Below, one piece after another: positions 63,376 to 64,000 of a stretch of DNA of 64,000 bases. A model generated the notes under the pieces. That model worked only from the letters and a program-made list of their open reading frames with translations, was not told the DNA's origin and did not search any database. Made by a program: the position numbers and the translations under genes. Every line of letters starts with the position of its first letter. Position 1 is the stretch's first letter. This DNA comes from Psychrobacter immobilis (GTDB lineage: Bacteria; Pseudomonadota; Gammaproteobacteria; Pseudomonadales; Moraxellaceae). The stretch covers positions 88,068 to 152,067 of the forward strand of contig NZ_CAJGZN010000008.1 of the NCBI RefSeq assembly GCF_904846235.1, read 5' to 3'.

Positions 63376-64000
63376 TCAATACAGCTGTACTTTACCCATT
63401 TTCCCTTCACCGCGTTCAGTTAAATACTGCATTACTGGTGTTTTTAGTAATTTCGTTTCAGCAACGGTTTTCGCTTGCTCTAAACGTTTTTTCTGTCGGC
63501 GCTCTGGGGTTTTATCTTCGGTCTGCATGATACTACTATCAATTTTCAAGTCAATGTCAGCTTGCGTAAATTGCTGTTGTAGCTTAGCTGCCAATTGCTG
63601 AAAAGTGACCTGCAAATGCTTACTATCAACACTGGTCAAAAACGTGGCTTTGCCATTACATTGACCAGTCATCGTACCTTGTCGTGCCAATGCTAGCTCA
63701 TCTTGTGCCAATACCTCGCTTTCACGAGCCGTCTGTAACCAGTAGTCCCACTTTTCTGGGTTCCACTCGCCTGTCAGTTCTTGAGGTGGACAACGCAGCA
63801 ACGTACGTGGATCTTCATCAGAGTGGGCTGTTAATTGAGAATCATTTGCGCCAGGCTCAACAACTGGTTCAGGCTCAACAACTGGTTCAGGCTCAACAAC
63901 TGGTTCAGGCTCAACAACTGGTTCAGGCTCAACAACTGGTTCAGGCTCAACAACTGGTTCAGGCTCAACAACTGGTTCAGGCTCAACAACTGGTTCAGGC
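63376..64000 (-). CDS. Probable DNA polymerase III tau subunit, C-terminal part (partial)
   Basis: This minus-strand gene runs off the right edge. The frame stays open from 63376 to 64000, through an 18-bp tandem repeat that encodes PVVEPE units. Downstream is a folded domain: LTGEWNPEKWDYWLQTAR, FQQLAAKLQQQFTQADIDL and TPERRQKKRLEQAKTVAE, then PVMQYL near the end. This pattern (Trp-rich start, TP-ER, a helical segment and Pro-Val at the end) resembles domain V of proteobacterial DnaX. DnaX proteins have repetitive acidic, Pro-rich linkers before it. The call is from family resemblance, without the ATPase part in view. A TTG-initiated internal start at 63801 is not needed. Confidence 0.55.
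   Translation of the reverse strand, partial: PEPVVEPEPVVEPEPVVEPEPVVEPEPVVEPEPVVEPEPVVEPEPVVEPGANDSQLTAHSDEDPRTLLRCPPQELTGEWNPEKWDYWLQTARESEVLAQDELALARQGTMTGQCNGKATFLTSVDSKHLQVTFQQLAAKLQQQFTQADIDLKIDSSIMQTEDKTPERRQKKRLEQAKTVAETKLLKTPVMQYLTERGEGKMGKVQLY
63852..64000. repeat. 18-bp coding tandem repeat (at least eight units)
   Basis: The unit CAGGCTCAACAACTGGTT repeats at 63852, 63870, 63888 and so on to 63978, with five more bases at the window edge; the copies are identical. On the minus strand they encode Pro-Val-Val-Glu-Pro-Glu. Because the unit is six codons, copy-number change keeps frame. Confidence 0.95.

Noticed and set aside
63852..64000. Array of identical spaced units as a possible CRISPR
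   Set aside because: The units are contiguous 18-mers without spacers and lie in an open reading frame.

Overview
The window is about 43% GC chromosomal DNA from a gammaproteobacterium, most probably Psychrobacter or a close Moraxellaceae relative. This rests on the overall gene set (large NAD-dependent glutamate dehydrogenase, Sat-type ATP sulfurylase, CysI plus DUF934, an Anbu cluster, paired bacterioferritins) and on protein style. No rRNA, tRNA or CRISPR array was recognised. Most of the window is ordinary, densely packed core metabolism, with a few decayed or mobile patches.

Layout. (1) 1-4649: a 4-hydroxyproline catabolic cluster on the minus strand (epimerase, FAD-dependent D-hydroxyproline dehydrogenase, DapA-family deaminase, start of a semialdehyde dehydrogenase) with a divergent PAS-AraC regulator. 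(2) 4665-8985: a tyrosine integrase, about 1.2 kb of gene-poor DNA, a secreted protein, a lipoprotein and a frameshifted RhuM-family remnant; this looks like the residue of an integrated element. (3) 8972-13505: MtfA peptidase, a TetR regulator with a paired palindromic operator, a flavoprotein plus DUF2855 gene pair, and a collapsed SGNH-hydrolase remnant. (4) 13727-17727: an Anbu proteasome-homologue cluster (circularly permuted ATP-grasp fused to alpha-E, transglutaminase-like protein, Anbu). (5) 17778-28450: a UvrA2-type ATPase, a DUF819 membrane protein, a DEAD-box helicase with an RGG tail and long leader, a DUF1176 protein, a YghU-like glutathione enzyme and a DHA2 exporter. (6) 28632-30960: an iron-storage group (two complementary bacterioferritin subunits and Bfd, with Fur-like sites) and an ArsR regulator.

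(7) 31127-45335: a sulfur-assimilation supercluster: CysA, CysW, CysT and two lipoprotein sulfate-binding paralogues for uptake, Sat for activation, CysI, DUF934 and CysH for reduction, and CysG for the siroheme that CysI needs. It is interrupted by a 271-bp MITE-like element, a small lipoprotein gene and a frameshifted WG-repeat gene. (8) 45488-51087: the SbcD and SbcC nuclease. (9) 51207-64000: the 180-kDa-class glutamate dehydrogenase, PurD, an ABC1/AarF kinase-like protein, a divergent TrmB-like methyltransferase, YacG, ArgD, a LysR regulator, and the C-terminal part of a probable DnaX gene whose linker is an 18-bp tandem repeat running off the window.

Starts were moved from the longest open frame wherever a ribosome binding site, signal peptide or operator argued for it; these cases are noted. 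No wholly novel system can be claimed. The best candidates for further attention are the Anbu cluster with its fused ATP-grasp/alpha-E protein, the TetR-controlled flavoprotein/DUF2855 pair, the MITE-like element, the complementary bacterioferritin pair, and the four-base duplication that breaks the WG-repeat gene.
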